The notes under the pieces: model-generated
Told to the model about the DNA's origin: nothing
The model's input: only the letters and a program-made list of their open reading frames with translations
Databases searched by the model: none
Assembly: GCF_000757825.1 (NCBI RefSeq)
Contig: NZ_CP009451.1
Coordinates: 3,658,001-3,722,000 of the forward strand
Direction of reading: 5' to 3'
DNA length: 64,000 nucleotides
DNA from: Cedecea neteri
GTDB lineage: Bacteria > Pseudomonadota > Gammaproteobacteria > Enterobacterales > Enterobacteriaceae
Shown: in pieces, positions 13,691-23,424 of the stretch
Layout: every line of letters begins with the position of its first letter
Numbering within the stretch: position 1 is the stretch's first letter
Translations under genes and position numbers: made by a program

Positions 13691-16351
13691 TCACGAATCT
13701 GCGCTTTCGCCCAGTGGGAGCATCAGGCTCACAATGCCATCTTCCAGCTGAATATCGACGCTGAAACCCAGTTTACGGGCCAGAGCAATCATGCCCTGGT
13801 TATTCGGCATCGTGATGCCATTTAGCTGCTGAATACCGTGTTGTCTGGTGTAGTCGATGAGTTTAGCCAACAGGCGGCGGCCCAGCCCAAGCCCTTTCAG
13901 GTCGGAGCGCACCAGCACGGCAAACTCGGCATCCACGTTATCCGGATCGGAAATTGCGCGCGTGACGCCGAGGATCTCATCGCTGCCTTTCATTCGACGA
14001 ACGGCAACAAACGCCATTTCCCGATCGTAGTCGATCTGCGTCATATTGGCTAAATCTTCGTGGGTAAATTCATTGATCTCGCTGAAATAGCGATAGTAGA
14101 GATCTTCTTTAGTTACCTGGGCAATAAAGCGCTGCAGCTGAGGTTCATCTTCAGGAAGGATCGGGCGAAACAGGCAGCGATCGCCATTTTTGAGCTGTAC
14201 AATCTCTTCCAGTTGATGAGGATAAGGACGAACGGCCAGGCGGGAATCCGCATCTCCGGTAAATTCGGCTAACTCAAGTGTGACATCTAGCAAAGTAAAG
14301 TCACTGCCGGAGGCTAACAGCGGGTGGATATCAAGCCGTACTATCTCCGGGCAATCGATGATCAGGTTAGAGACCCGCACCAGAACCTCGCTGATGCCGG
14401 CGATGTCCAGCGGGCGTAATGCGCTCCTGCTGCGGATCTTGCCGCTTTTAATCGCCTGAATAACAAGATAGCGGGCAAGATTCATGTTTAAAGGAGGGAG
14501 AGCCACGGCAGCCTGTCGCTCGGGCCGCCATTCTACGCCGCCTTCCCCCAGCATGATCAATGGGCCAAATACCGGGTCGTGCTCAACGACAACCCGAAGC
14601 TCCTGTGCCCCCGCGCGGTTTGCCATACTTTGCACCAGCAGGCCATGAATCCGCGCCTGCGGCCAGGTCATTTTTACACGGTCAATAATGGCTTCTGCTG
14701 CCTGCTGAACCTCACTGGCCGTCCGTAAATAAAGCATTACCCCCTGAACTTCCGACTTATGGGGAATATCCGGTGAGCGAAGTTTTAACGCCACGGGATA
14801 GCCAATTTGCTCGGCGATGTGCACGGCTTCCGCACTGTCACTTGCAATCCATGTTGGCAGCGTCGTTAAGCCATAGGCTTCAAGCACGGGCCTGACTTCA
14901 TGAGTATCGAGCGTGGTTGCTCCCTGATGCAGCGCCTGCTGGATCAGGTGGTGAGCTTCGCCGGTGTTAGCCGTCAGGTTAGCGGGTAGCGCGGGGATCT
15001 CGCGGAGCTGCTTCTGATTACGGCGATACTCCACCATATGCATAAACGCCGTTACCGCCCCTTCCGGGGTTCGGTAGGTAGGGATCCCGGCATCGCTAAA
15101 CAGGCGTCTGGCCTCCTGGGAGGAGAACTCACCGCACCAGTTGGTAAAAATGGTCAGGTATTTCCCGCGAGGGTGCCGCTGTAGCAAATCGATCAACGCG
15201 AGAGCGCTTGCGGTTCCGGGAGCGGCGGCGCTGGGAGAATGAATCACCATTAGAGCATCAAAATCATGGCTATCCAGCAATTTTTCTACGGCCAGCAGAT
15301 AACGGCCGGGCGTTGCGTCATCACGGAGATCTATCGGATTTCCGGCTTCAACACCTGAAGGAAGCACTGCTGCAAGCGCCTTTGTAGTTTCTTCGCTTAA
15401 CGTCGCCAGCTTGCCGTTTCGCAGCCATAGTTCATCCAGCGCCAGCGCCGCAGGAGCCGCCCCATTACTGACAATCATCAGACGTTCGCCGCGCAGAGGG
15501 CGCATATGGCTGAGGGTTTCAACGGCGGAAAACAGTTCATGCGTGTCCTGCACACGCAGTAAACCAGCCCGCTGAATTGCCGCATCCCAGGCGGCATCCA
15601 GGCCAGGATGCGTTTTCAGCAGGGTTTGGGCTTTGCTGCTGCGTCCGCTTTTGATAACCAGAATAGGTTTATTACGTGAGGCGCTTCGCGCGGCAGAGAC
15701 AAAGCGACGGGCATCGCTAAGATGTTCAAGATAAAGCAAAATGGCGCTGGTTTTGGTATCTCTTGCGAGGTAATCAAGCAGCTCATCCACGTCGATATCC
15801 AGGCTATCACCGAGGGCGATAAACCAGGAAAACCCCATTTCACGTTGCTGCGCCCAGTCCAGAATGGTGTTTGAAACTGCGGCGGACTGGGAAATAAACG
15901 CCAGTTTGCCCTTTTGAATCGGTACCGGCGAGAAGCTAGCGTTCAACCCCTGCCAGGGCGCTAAAAGACCAAGGCTATTGGGGCCTAGCAGACGAATTTG
16001 CCAGCGTGCCGCGCAGGCCAGCAATTCAGGCAGTTGCTCGGGGGGAGCTGATAAGATAATGCAGGCTTTGCAGCCTTTGCTTCCCAGCTCGTCTAGCAGC
16101 GTCAGGTTACGGCCTGAATGGGTACAGATAATCGCGAGGTCGGGCGCAAGCGGCAGGCTGGCGATATCCGGCCAGGCCAGCACCCCGCAAACGGCTTTAT
16201 GGGTTGGCGTGACCGGCATGACCGGGCCGTTGAACCCGCCGGCAAGCAAATTACGCATCATTAAATAACCGGCGCGATCGGGCTTTGCCGAAGCGCCGAT
16301 GACGGCAATCGATTTTGGACGCAGCAGCGCTTCCAGGCCTCGTTGACTCAC
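13691..16351 (-). CDS. patZ: PatZ (YfiQ/Pka), protein lysine acetyltransferase
   Basis: The 886-residue protein (same length as E. coli) acetylates lysines of metabolic enzymes such as acetyl-CoA synthetase. It begins with an acyl-CoA synthetase (NDP-forming)-like region: CoA-binding domain with SIAVIGAS, ligase-CoA domain, and ATP-grasp-like domain with ALKLRSPDIPHKSEVQGV. It ends in a GNAT domain (about 725-880) containing the acetyl-CoA loop GLGLGRRLL. Same strand as pssA and tapT. In E. coli it responds to cAMP-CRP; I did not find a convincing CRP site. Confidence 0.94.
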   Translation of the reverse strand: MSQRGLEALLRPKSIAVIGASAKPDRAGYLMMRNLLAGGFNGPVMPVTPTHKAVCGVLAWPDIASLPLAPDLAIICTHSGRNLTLLDELGSKGCKACIILSAPPEQLPELLACAARWQIRLLGPNSLGLLAPWQGLNASFSPVPIQKGKLAFISQSAAVSNTILDWAQQREMGFSWFIALGDSLDIDVDELLDYLARDTKTSAILLYLEHLSDARRFVSAARSASRNKPILVIKSGRSSKAQTLLKTHPGLDAAWDAAIQRAGLLRVQDTHELFSAVETLSHMRPLRGERLMIVSNGAAPAALALDELWLRNGKLATLSEETTKALAAVLPSGVEAGNPIDLRDDATPGRYLLAVEKLLDSHDFDALMVIHSPSAAAPGTASALALIDLLQRHPRGKYLTIFTNWCGEFSSQEARRLFSDAGIPTYRTPEGAVTAFMHMVEYRRNQKQLREIPALPANLTANTGEAHHLIQQALHQGATTLDTHEVRPVLEAYGLTTLPTWIASDSAEAVHIAEQIGYPVALKLRSPDIPHKSEVQGVMLYLRTASEVQQAAEAIIDRVKMTWPQARIHGLLVQSMANRAGAQELRVVVEHDPVFGPLIMLGEGGVEWRPERQAAVALPPLNMNLARYLVIQAIKSGKIRSRSALRPLDIAGISEVLVRVSNLIIDCPEIVRLDIHPLLASGSDFTLLDVTLELAEFTGDADSRLAVRPYPHQLEEIVQLKNGDRCLFRPILPEDEPQLQRFIAQVTKEDLYYRYFSEINEFTHEDLANMTQIDYDREMAFVAVRRMKGSDEILGVTRAISDPDNVDAEFAVLVRSDLKGLGLGRRLLAKLIDYTRQHGIQQLNGITMPNNQGMIALARKLGFSVDIQLEDGIVSLMLPLGESADS

Positions 16352-16383
16352 GACTCTCTCCCCTGAGTGATGTTCAGGAGAGT

Positions 16384-17085
16384 CTAAACGTTTTCTTCAA
16401 CTTCTGCTGTGACGCTGCCCTGATGATGCGGTTTCCCCGCCAGATAACGCTCACGGAAAAGGGTAAAGTGCTGCGTTAGCCCTTCAGATGCATCGGTATC
16501 CCCCGCCAGTTCAAGCAAGGCTGCGGCGACTTCTGCGGTACAGTACTGGCCCTCGGCGTGCGCTTCTCGCAGGCGATAAGCAGAGGTAATGCTCAGGTCA
16601 ACGGAAATCACCGGCAGCGCGTCGAGGTAAGGGCTTTTACGGAACATTTTGCGCGCTTCGGTCCAGGTACCGTCAAGCATAATAAACAGCGGTGGTTTCC
16701 CGGTGACTGGCGGCGTGGTCAGAACTTCCCGCTCTCCGTTAGCATAGGAAGCGGGAAAAACGACCATCGGCTGATAGTTCGGATTAGCGACAAGTTCCAG
16801 CAGCGCCTCTGGTGGCTCCGTGCGTGACCATTGAAACGCCTCTGTGTCCGGCAAAACATCGGCGATTAGCCGGCCAGTGTTGCTGGGCTTCATGGGCTCA
16901 GTGTCGAACATGACCAGGCAAAAGCGGCTACGCGCATTTTGCGGCTGAAGCGTCTCGCACAGGCAGTTTTTCAGCGGCAACAGGCAACGCTGGCAGCGGC
17001 GAACGCGATTACCACGGGCAAGAAATGGGCGAGTTGCACGGGCCAGGCGAGCAGCACGAAGGCGGAGAACGGCGTTTTCTGTCAT
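16384..17085 (-). CDS. tapT: TapT (YfiP), tRNA-uridine aminocarboxypropyltransferase, DTW domain
   Basis: TapT transfers the 3-amino-3-carboxypropyl group of SAM to U47 of several tRNAs. The 233-residue product (E. coli 232) has the N-terminal CxxC pair CQRCLLPLKNCLC and the family signature around residues 130-145 (LDGTWTEARKM). A downstream YRLREA motif also fits. The gene lies 32 bases upstream of patZ on the same strand, so the two may be co-transcribed. Confidence 0.9.
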   Translation of the reverse strand: MTENAVLRLRAARLARATRPFLARGNRVRRCQRCLLPLKNCLCETLQPQNARSRFCLVMFDTEPMKPSNTGRLIADVLPDTEAFQWSRTEPPEALLELVANPNYQPMVVFPASYANGEREVLTTPPVTGKPPLFIMLDGTWTEARKMFRKSPYLDALPVISVDLSITSAYRLREAHAEGQYCTAEVAAALLELAGDTDASEGLTQHFTLFRERYLAGKPHHQGSVTAEVEENV

Positions 17086-17161
17086 TAATTAAGGCGGCTT
17101 AGCTAAAAACGCTATTCTAACGTAGATATAAAAGAGGGGGCTAAAAAATGCCCCCGCAGGA

Positions 17162-17581
17162 TCAGATATTTTCGTCCAGCCAGCTATCGAACGGGGCTTT
17201 TGGCATCGCGCCATTCAGCATGTCAACGACCTGGCCATTCTTGAAGATCATAATGGTTGGGATGCTGCGAATACGAAAACGGGCGCTGAGCTCCTGTTCG
17301 GCCTCAGTATTGACCTTAACAAAACGGACTTTGCCGCTGCGCTCTTCGGCTACATCCTCAAATATTGGTGCGAAGTTAACGCACGGCCCGCACCACGGAG
17401 CCCAAAAGTCCACCACGACCGGCAGCTCGTCTTTCAGGAGTTTATCCAGCGTAGCCGTAGTCGCATTGACGACTTCTCCGTCAAACAGTTCATGACCGCA
17501 GCGACCGCACTTTGCGCCGTCATCAATACGGTCGTCAGGAATGCGGTTAATGGCCTGGCAGTCGGCGCAAACGGTATTCAT
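17162..17581 (-). CDS. trxC: TrxC, thioredoxin 2
   Basis: A 139-residue thioredoxin with an N-terminal zinc finger (CADC ... CGRC, residues 5-28) and the active site WAPWCGPC near residue 64. The residue after the active-site Cys is Val; I recall Arg in E. coli. The start at 17581 gives the E. coli N-terminus MNTVC; the open frame reaches 32 codons further upstream without homology. In E. coli the gene is OxyR-controlled. It is divergent from yfiF. Confidence 0.95.
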   Translation of the reverse strand: MNTVCADCQAINRIPDDRIDDGAKCGRCGHELFDGEVVNATTATLDKLLKDELPVVVDFWAPWCGPCVNFAPIFEDVAEERSGKVRFVKVNTEAEQELSARFRIRSIPTIMIFKNGQVVDMLNGAMPKAPFDSWLDENI

Positions 17582-17788
17582 AACTAACCTCAAAGAGAAT
17601 GGTTGAAAATCGGTGTCATGCACCGTGGATGTTTCAAATATGTTACATATTATCGGCGAAGATGGGGAGGCCAACAAAGTGATTTATTCGATGAGTACAA
17701 TAGTTATTAGCTTTTAAGCAAAGTTAATGGCTAACCCATGCCACATCAGGTAATCTGCGCGCTTCGCGCTCAGCCAGGTGGAGGAAAA

Positions 17789-18859
17789 ATGAACGACGAA
17801 TTTAAAGGTAAAAGCGGCAAGGTCAAAGTGATGTATGTCCGCGGTGACGACGATAGCGAAAAACGCAGCCAAAACCCGCGTACCGGGAAAGGTGGTGGGC
17901 GTCCTGCCGGTGCGTCACGTGGTGAAGGCGGCGGTCGCCGTCCGGCTCGTCACGATGATAAACCTCGCGGCGGGCGCGATCGTAATGAACGTAGCGACAG
18001 AGGCGATCGCGGTGAAGCGGCGTCCCCATGGCGCACGGTTTCCCGTGCCCCGGTAGACACTTCACTGTCGGCTTCTGACAATGAAGGTGCAACAAAGCAC
18101 ATCGTTGATCCGGAAGTGATTCGTCGCCAGCGCGCCGAAGAAGCCCGTGTCTACGGTGAGAATGCTTGTCAGGCGCTGTTCCAGAGCCGCCCGGAAAGCA
18201 TCGTGCGTGCCTGGTTTATCCAGAGCGTTACGCCTCGCTTTAAAGAAGCGCTGCGCTGGATGGCGGCTAACCGCAAGGCTTACCACGTTGTGGATGACGC
18301 CGAGCTGGCAAAAGCCTCCGGCACGGAACACCACGGTGGTGTTTGCTTCATTATTAAAAAGCGTAGCGGCATCAGCGTGCAGAGCTGGCTGAATAAAGCC
18401 GGGGAAGAAGACTGCGTACTGGCGCTGGAGGATGTGGGTAACCCTCACAACCTTGGCGGGATCATGCGTAGCTGTGCGCACTTCGGTGTGAAAGGTTTAC
18501 TGATTCAGGATGCTTCTCTGCTGGAGTCCGGGGCGGCAATTCGTACCGCAGAAGGCGGTGCAGAGCACGTTGTGGCGATCAGCGGCGAGACGTTTGGTGA
18601 TGGGCTGGAAGCTTTCCGTAAAGCAGGCTACACCATCGTGACGACCTCAAGCCATCAGGGTACTCCGCTGTATAAAGCTGAGCTACCTAAGAAAATGGTG
18701 CTGGTGCTGGGCCAGGAGCGCGATGGCGTTTCCGACACCACCTTTGAAAATGCTGATATGAGCGTAGCCATTGAAGGTACCGGCAATGTTGAAAGCCTCA
18801 ATGTATCCGTAGCAACCGGCGTACTGCTGGGTGAATGGTGGCGCCAGAATAAGGCGTAA
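17789..18859 (+). CDS. yfiF: YfiF, SpoU-family (TrmH-like) rRNA/tRNA methyltransferase homologue
   Basis: A 356-residue protein. Residues 1-105 are low-complexity, basic, Gly/Arg-rich and probably disordered, an RNA-binding-like tail. A SpoU substrate-binding domain follows (about 120-190), then the trefoil-knot SPOUT domain with [27 protein letters not shown] and [12 protein letters not shown], the three SpoU motifs. The ATG at 17789 follows GGTGGAGG. Methyl-transfer to RNA is the family activity; the target is not known to me. Confidence 0.88.
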   Translation: MNDEFKGKSGKVKVMYVRGDDDSEKRSQNPRTGKGGGRPAGASRGEGGGRRPARHDDKPRGGRDRNERSDRGDRGEAASPWRTVSRAPVDTSLSASDNEGATKHIVDPEVIRRQRAEEARVYGENACQALFQSRPESIVRAWFIQSVTPRFKEALRWMAANRKAYHVVDDAELAKASGTEHHGGVCFIIKKRSGISVQSWLNKAGEEDCVLALEDVGNPHNLGGIMRSCAHFGVKGLLIQDASLLESGAAIRTAEGGAEHVVAISGETFGDGLEAFRKAGYTIVTTSSHQGTPLYKAELPKKMVLVLGQERDGVSDTTFENADMSVAIEGTGNVESLNVSVATGVLLGEWWRQNKA

Positions 18860-18874
18860 CCCGTTCTCCTGTTA

Positions 18875-18906
18875 TAAAAAAACCAGCTTAATTGCTGGTT
18901 TTTTTT
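18875..18906. terminator. bidirectional terminator between yfiF and ung
   Basis: A-run, AACCAGC, loop TTAATT, GCTGGTT, T-run between two convergent genes; works on both strands. Confidence 0.9.
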
Positions 18907-18916
18907 CGTCCAGAAC

Positions 18917-19606
18917 TTAGCCATTTTCCTGTGGCAGCTGTGGCATCCAGTCGATGGGCTTTTCCCCGCGCTCTACAAGATATTCATTTGCCTTAACGAA
19001 ATGCCCACAGCCCAGGAAACCGCGATGCGCCGAAAGCGGGGAAGGGTGTGGCGCGGTCAACACGTGGTGACGCTGGCGATCGATAATGCTGCCTTTGCGC
19101 TGAGCGTGAGCCCCCCACAGCAGAAACACCACGCCTTCACGGTGTTCATTAATGAGAGCGATAACCTTATCGGTAAACGTTTCCCAGCCAAATTTGGCGT
19201 GGGAATGCGCCTTGCTTGCCTCGACGGTCAGCACCGTGTTGAGCAGCAAAACGCCCTGGCGCGCCCAGCTTTCAAGATAGCCGTGGGCTGGGCGGGTAAA
19301 GCCCGGCACTGAGGCTTCCAGCTCTTTGTACATATTGACCAGGGAAGGTGGCGGTGCAATGCCCGGAAGCACGGAGAAAGAAAGCCCGTGCGCCTGCCCT
19401 GGGCCGTGATAGGGATCCTGGCCAAGGATAACGACTTTGACATCGCCCAGCTCGGTAAACCGAAAAGCGTTAAACACATCCTTCTGCGGGGGATAAACGG
19501 TCACGCCCGCAGCGCGCTCTGCGGCAACGGCGCTGAGCGTATTGATAAAGTAGGGCTGCTGTTTCTCTTCTGCCAGCACGTCGTGCCAGGTGAGGTGGGT
19601 AGTCAT
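18917..19606 (-). CDS. ung: Ung, uracil-DNA glycosylase
   Basis: Family 1 UDG excises uracil from DNA. The product is 229 residues, as in E. coli. Catalytic water-activating loop [13 protein letters not shown] (about 62-74), uracil-contacting LLLNTVLTV, and the DNA-intercalation loop [10 protein letters not shown] (about 187-196) are intact. It converges on yfiF and is divergent from the grcA promoter region. Confidence 0.97.
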   Translation of the reverse strand: MTTHLTWHDVLAEEKQQPYFINTLSAVAAERAAGVTVYPPQKDVFNAFRFTELGDVKVVILGQDPYHGPGQAHGLSFSVLPGIAPPPSLVNMYKELEASVPGFTRPAHGYLESWARQGVLLLNTVLTVEASKAHSHAKFGWETFTDKVIALINEHREGVVFLLWGAHAQRKGSIIDRQRHHVLTAPHPSPLSAHRGFLGCGHFVKANEYLVERGEKPIDWMPQLPQENG

Positions 19607-19801
19607 CTCGCTCTCCCGCGAATCTGTAATGTCCGCTAGCTTAACTGCTTCTGCCCCATGAGCAAAATAGTGCGTTGCATCAATGGGCTACGGTACTAAA
19701 TAAAGTTGAAAATTTACAAAAATTTTAATGACACGCCGTACGTCTAAGTTGATGTAAAACAAATAAAACCAGTAAAACCCTTTTTTGTGGTGTGGATTTA
19801 A

Positions 19802-19843
19802 TTGATTTAAATCAAAGAATCGCGCCTGGCGGGCTGATATAAG
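19802..19843 (+). promoter_or_regulatory. FNR-dependent class II promoter of grcA
   Basis: TTGAT-TTAA-ATCAA at 19802-19815 is a perfect FNR box. A -10 element TATAAG lies at 19838-19843, so with a start at 19850 the box is centred at -41.5, the exact class II position. This fits anaerobic induction of grcA. Confidence 0.88.
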
Positions 19844-19870
19844 AACAACAAAGCAACAAAGGTTTTACCA

Positions 19871-19924
19871 ATGAGCCAGAGAGCTGGCCCAAAGAATCAG
19901 CACATTACCCTAAGGGAGAAATAA
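19871..19924 (+). CDS. possible 17-residue leader peptide upstream of grcA
   Basis: ATG at 19871 opens a 17-codon frame ([17 protein letters not shown]) whose TAA ends one base before the grcA start codon. It lies wholly in the predicted grcA 5' leader, and the grcA ribosome site (AAGGGAG) is inside it. Translation could therefore influence access to grcA. No clear ribosome site precedes its own ATG, so it may be chance. Confidence 0.3.
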   Translation: MSQRAGPKNQHITLREK

Positions 19925-19925
19925 A

Positions 19926-20309
19926 ATGATTACTGGTATCCAAATTACAAAAGCGGCAAATGACGAACTTCTGAACTCTTTCTGGCTGCTCGACAATGAA
20001 AAAGGTGAAGCTCGCTGCGTATGCGCGAAAGCGGGTTTTGCAGAAGATGAAGTTGTTGCGGTCAGCAAACTGGGTCAGTTTGAATACCGTGAAATTCCGA
20101 TGGAAGTAAAACCAGAAGTTCGCGTAGAAGGTGGTCAGCACCTGAACGTTAACGTTCTGCGTCGTGAAACGCTGGAAGATGCGGTTAAGCATCCGGAAAA
20201 ATATCCGCAGCTGACAATTCGTGTTTCCGGCTATGCGGTTCGTTTTAACTCTCTGACCCCGGAACAGCAGCGCGACGTGATCACCCGTACTTTCACTGAA
20301 AGCCTGTAA
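19926..20309 (+). CDS. grcA: GrcA (YfiD), autonomous glycyl radical cofactor
   Basis: GrcA replaces the damaged C-terminal glycyl-radical domain of pyruvate formate-lyase after oxygen exposure. The 127-residue product has the radical site RVSGYAVRF with Gly102. AAGGGAG stands seven bases before the ATG. An FNR box upstream supports anaerobic expression, and a terminator follows directly. Confidence 0.97.
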   Translation: MITGIQITKAANDELLNSFWLLDNEKGEARCVCAKAGFAEDEVVAVSKLGQFEYREIPMEVKPEVRVEGGQHLNVNVLRRETLEDAVKHPEKYPQLTIRVSGYAVRFNSLTPEQQRDVITRTFTESL

Positions 20310-20331
20310 TTCAGTTCCCGCCGTAATAAAT

Positions 20332-20355
20332 AAAGAGCGCCTTCTGGCGCTCTTT
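20332..20355. terminator. terminator between grcA and eamB
   Basis: AAAGAGCGCC, loop TTCT, GGCGCTCTTT between two convergent genes; symmetric A/T tails suggest action on both strands. Confidence 0.9.
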
Positions 20356-20359
20356 TACG

Positions 20360-20947
20360 TTAGTAAAAAATCCGCACCGCACAGTAAACCAGCATCAACG
20401 CCAGAATAATATTCAGCGAACGTCCAAAACGCTGGAAGACCTTCTGGAACAGATGGCCAGCCAGCGCCCAGCAAAGATTCCCCAAACACCCTATTGCCGC
20501 CAGCACCACGCTCATTCCCACGATGCCGCTTATCTCCGCCGTGTACGGCAAAACAAAGGTCGACAGGGCTGTGATGCCGTAGAGAATAATTTTTACGTTT
20601 AAGAACTGCAGGCCAAAGCTGGCCCAGAAGCCGACCGGCTGAGCTTCAGTCGTCGAGCCCGGCGGCTGGCTGGTGGCAATCTTCAGCGCCAGCCACAAAA
20701 TGTAAACCGCGCCCACCCAGCTAAGCACGCGGGTAAACCGCGGATCGAGGCTGACGAGTGAGAAGGCGATGCCCGCACACAGCAGCATGATAATCAGAAA
20801 TCCAAGGCTCATACCCGCCAGCACGCGGGTGCTTTCCCGCAGCCCGTGGCTGGTGGCGGTGCTTAACGCCAGAATATTGTTGGGCCCTGGCGTCAGGGCG
20901 GTAATGAGGGTGTACGTCCAAAACGCACTAAAGAAAATAGCGACCAC
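20360..20947 (-). CDS. eamB: EamB (YfiK), LysE-family cysteine/O-acetylserine exporter
   Basis: A 195-residue inner-membrane protein of the RhtB/LysE family. It has about six membrane helices and the N-terminal signature ALTPGPNNILALSTATSHG. E. coli EamB exports cysteine and O-acetylserine. It is divergent from the LysR gene yfiE (105 bp between starts), a typical regulator-target pairing, though control of eamB by YfiE is inference. Confidence 0.9.
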   Translation of the reverse strand: MVAIFFSAFWTYTLITALTPGPNNILALSTATSHGLRESTRVLAGMSLGFLIIMLLCAGIAFSLVSLDPRFTRVLSWVGAVYILWLALKIATSQPPGSTTEAQPVGFWASFGLQFLNVKIILYGITALSTFVLPYTAEISGIVGMSVVLAAIGCLGNLCWALAGHLFQKVFQRFGRSLNIILALMLVYCAVRIFY

Positions 20948-21051
20948 TTGAGTTCTCCTGTGTTTTCGCTGAGAGTACGCAAACCGGAAGCTTTAAAAAA
21001 ATGAATGTTTCTATACTCAGAGTTCGATGGTTTCGATGTAATGGAGGCTGA

Positions 21052-21936
21052 ATGGATTTACGTCGGTTTGTCACGTTAAAAACGGTGGTTGAGGAAGGCT
21101 CGTTCCTGCTGGCCTCCCAGAAGCTATGCTGCACGCAGTCGACGGTCACTTTTCATATTCAGCAGCTTGAACAGGAGCTTTCGCTGCAGCTGTTTGAAAA
21201 AATTGGCCGACGGATGCGTTTAACCGAAAGCGGCAAAAAGCTCATGCCTCACGTCTATGAGCTGACGCGCGTCATCGATACCATCAGGCAGGCCGCCAGG
21301 CAGGGCTCTGAGCCAGAGGGTGAACTCAGGGTCGCAAGTGGTGAAACGCTGCTGGCGTACAAGATGCCGCGTGTACTGCAGCGTTTTAAGGAGAGGGCAC
21401 CTCGAGTCAAACTCTCTTTGCAGTCCTTGAACTGCTACACGATTCGCGACGCGCTTCTGGACGATCGGGTCGATCTCGGCGTGTTCTACCGCGTGGGGAA
21501 TGACGAAGCGTTGCATATGCAGGCGATTAGTGAGCCTTCTCTGGTGCTGGTGGCGTCGCCGGCACGCCAGGAGATTGACTTCCGACATACGGACAGGCAC
21601 ATCCCGGTCAGTTTTGTGATCAACGAGCCGCAGTGCGTGTTCCGGCAGATCTTTGAAGAACAGTTGAGAAAGCGCAGGATCACGCTGGAAAACACCATTG
21701 AGCTATGGAGCATTGAAAGTATTAAGCAGTGCGTGGCCGCGAATCTCGGTGTGAGCTTTTTGCCTCGTTTTACCGTTGAGAAAGAGCTTTTGTCCGGGGA
21801 GCTAGTGGAGCTGCCGTTCAGCGAACCGTTGCTGACGATCAATGCGATCTGTGCGCATCATGCGGGGAAGGTGATCAGCCCGGCGATGAAGATTTTTATG
21901 GAATGCCTGCAGGAGAACGCTGAGTCGGGGCAATAA
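21052..21936 (+). CDS. yfiE: YfiE, LysR-type transcriptional regulator
   Basis: A 294-residue LTTR with an N-terminal winged helix-turn-helix (residues 2-60, SFLLASQKLCCTQSTVTFHIQQLEQEL) and a periplasmic-binding-protein-like effector domain. ATG at 21052 follows ATGGAGG. The effector is unknown. Its divergent position to eamB suggests a role in cysteine or amino-acid efflux. Confidence 0.87.
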   Translation: MDLRRFVTLKTVVEEGSFLLASQKLCCTQSTVTFHIQQLEQELSLQLFEKIGRRMRLTESGKKLMPHVYELTRVIDTIRQAARQGSEPEGELRVASGETLLAYKMPRVLQRFKERAPRVKLSLQSLNCYTIRDALLDDRVDLGVFYRVGNDEALHMQAISEPSLVLVASPARQEIDFRHTDRHIPVSFVINEPQCVFRQIFEEQLRKRRITLENTIELWSIESIKQCVAANLGVSFLPRFTVEKELLSGELVELPFSEPLLTINAICAHHAGKVISPAMKIFMECLQENAESGQ

Positions 21937-21939
21937 AAA

Positions 21940-21960
21940 ACGCCGGGGTTTTCCCGGCGT
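21940..21960. terminator. terminator between yfiE and srmB
   Basis: ACGCCGGG, loop GTTTT, CCCGGCGT preceded by an A-run, between convergent genes. Confidence 0.85.
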
Positions 21961-21965
21961 GGATG

Positions 21966-23303
21966 TTATTCGTCGACTTTTGACGATTCTGTCGCAGCAG
22001 CCGCACTTGGCTTGCGGCGCTTGCCGACGTTTTTCTTGTCACGGTGACGTACTTTAACGCGCGGCTTCTCTTTGTCTTTCTCTTTCTTCTTCTCTTCGCG
22101 CTTGGCCAGTACTTTCTTCGATGGCTTACCGGTCAGCTTCTCGCTTGGCGCGCGCGTGGTTGGGCGCAGCTCATCGAAGACGCGGGACTTCAGCGGCTCT
22201 TTCATGTAGCGGGTAATTTTACCCAGCAGCAGATGATCGTGTGCTTCAACCAGTGAAATCGCAGTACCTTTCATACCAGCACGACCGGTACGGCCGATAC
22301 GGTGCAGGTAGATATCCGCGGTACGCGGCAGGTCAAAGTTGAATACGTGGCTAACGTCAGGAATATCGATCCCACGGGCAGCGACGTCGGTGGCAACCAG
22401 AACATTAACGCGGCCGTCGGTCAGACGTTTGATGGCTTCGTTACGCTTGGCCTGCACCATTTCGCCTTCGAGATAGCAGGTGTTGATGCCCGCTTCGCGC
22501 AGCCAGGCAACCAGCTCATGCACACGATCGCGCTTACGTACGAAGACGATAGAGCGGGTGGTATCAGGCTGGTTCAGCAAGTGAACCAACAATTTTGTTT
22601 TGTGCTCAACGTCATCAGCGCGGTAGTACCACTGATGGATCTTCTTGCGTTCACGGGTGGAAGGCGTGGCGGAAACCTCCACCGGATCTTCCAGCAGGCG
22701 CTCAGCAAAGTCTTTAACCGCGTTGCCTTCCAGGGTTGCAGAGAACAGCATGGTTTGCTTGCGCCAGCGGGTTTCTGCCGCGATGGTTTCAATATCCTGA
22801 GCAAAACCCATGTCCAGCATGCGGTCCGCTTCATCAAGGATCAGGGTTTCAACCGCGCGGCAGTCGAAGTTCTCTTCCTTAATGTATTGCAGCAGTCGGC
22901 CGGTGGTGGCGACCACAATATCCTGGTTCTCGCTGAAAACCTCAGCGTGGTTCATATACGCCACGCCGCCGGTGATGGTCGCAATATCCAGATGGGTATG
23001 CTTTGCCAGCTCACGCGCGTGGTCGGCAACCTGCATCGCCAGTTCACGGGTCGGCGTCACGATAAGAATTCGCGGCGGGCCGGATTTTTTACGTGGGAAG
23101 TCGACCAGATGCTGTAGCGCTGGCAGCAGGTAAGCTGCGGTTTTACCGGTACCCGTTGGTGCTGAACCCAGCACATCGCGCCCTTCAAGTGCAGGAGGAA
23201 TGGCCGCAGCCTGGATTGCTGTCGGGCGAGTAAAGCCCTTCTCCTGGAGCGCGTCCAAAAGGCTTTCATCAAGTTCGAGTTCGGAAAAAGTGCTTACAGT
23301 CAT
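21966..23303 (-). CDS. srmB: SrmB, DEAD-box RNA helicase
   Basis: SrmB helps early 50S subunit assembly. The 445-residue product shows the Q motif (GFTRPTAIQ), Walker A APTGTGKT, PTRELAMQ, DEAD in LILDEADRM, SAT, and the C-terminal motifs VATDVAARGIDIPDV and HRIGRTGRAG. A Lys/Arg-rich tail (about 375-445) resembles the E. coli RNA-binding extension. Divergent from trmN6. Confidence 0.96.
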   Translation of the reverse strand: MTVSTFSELELDESLLDALQEKGFTRPTAIQAAAIPPALEGRDVLGSAPTGTGKTAAYLLPALQHLVDFPRKKSGPPRILIVTPTRELAMQVADHARELAKHTHLDIATITGGVAYMNHAEVFSENQDIVVATTGRLLQYIKEENFDCRAVETLILDEADRMLDMGFAQDIETIAAETRWRKQTMLFSATLEGNAVKDFAERLLEDPVEVSATPSTRERKKIHQWYYRADDVEHKTKLLVHLLNQPDTTRSIVFVRKRDRVHELVAWLREAGINTCYLEGEMVQAKRNEAIKRLTDGRVNVLVATDVAARGIDIPDVSHVFNFDLPRTADIYLHRIGRTGRAGMKGTAISLVEAHDHLLLGKITRYMKEPLKSRVFDELRPTTRAPSEKLTGKPSKKVLAKREEKKKEKDKEKPRVKVRHRDKKNVGKRRKPSAAAATESSKVDE

Positions 23304-23424
23304 GGTCTACCTCTATTTGGGACGCCGATTATAGACGTTATGCCCGCGATCTTCATCTGTTTGTGTCTTTCCGTGGTCGCTCGTTTCACTTATGCTACGG
23401 CGGTTTCTTTGCAAGGTAGATAAG

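Noticed and set aside
22302..23117. 271-codon plus-strand frame antisense to srmB
   Set aside because: Shadow of srmB, rich in residues expected from antisense reading of helicase codons; no ribosome site.
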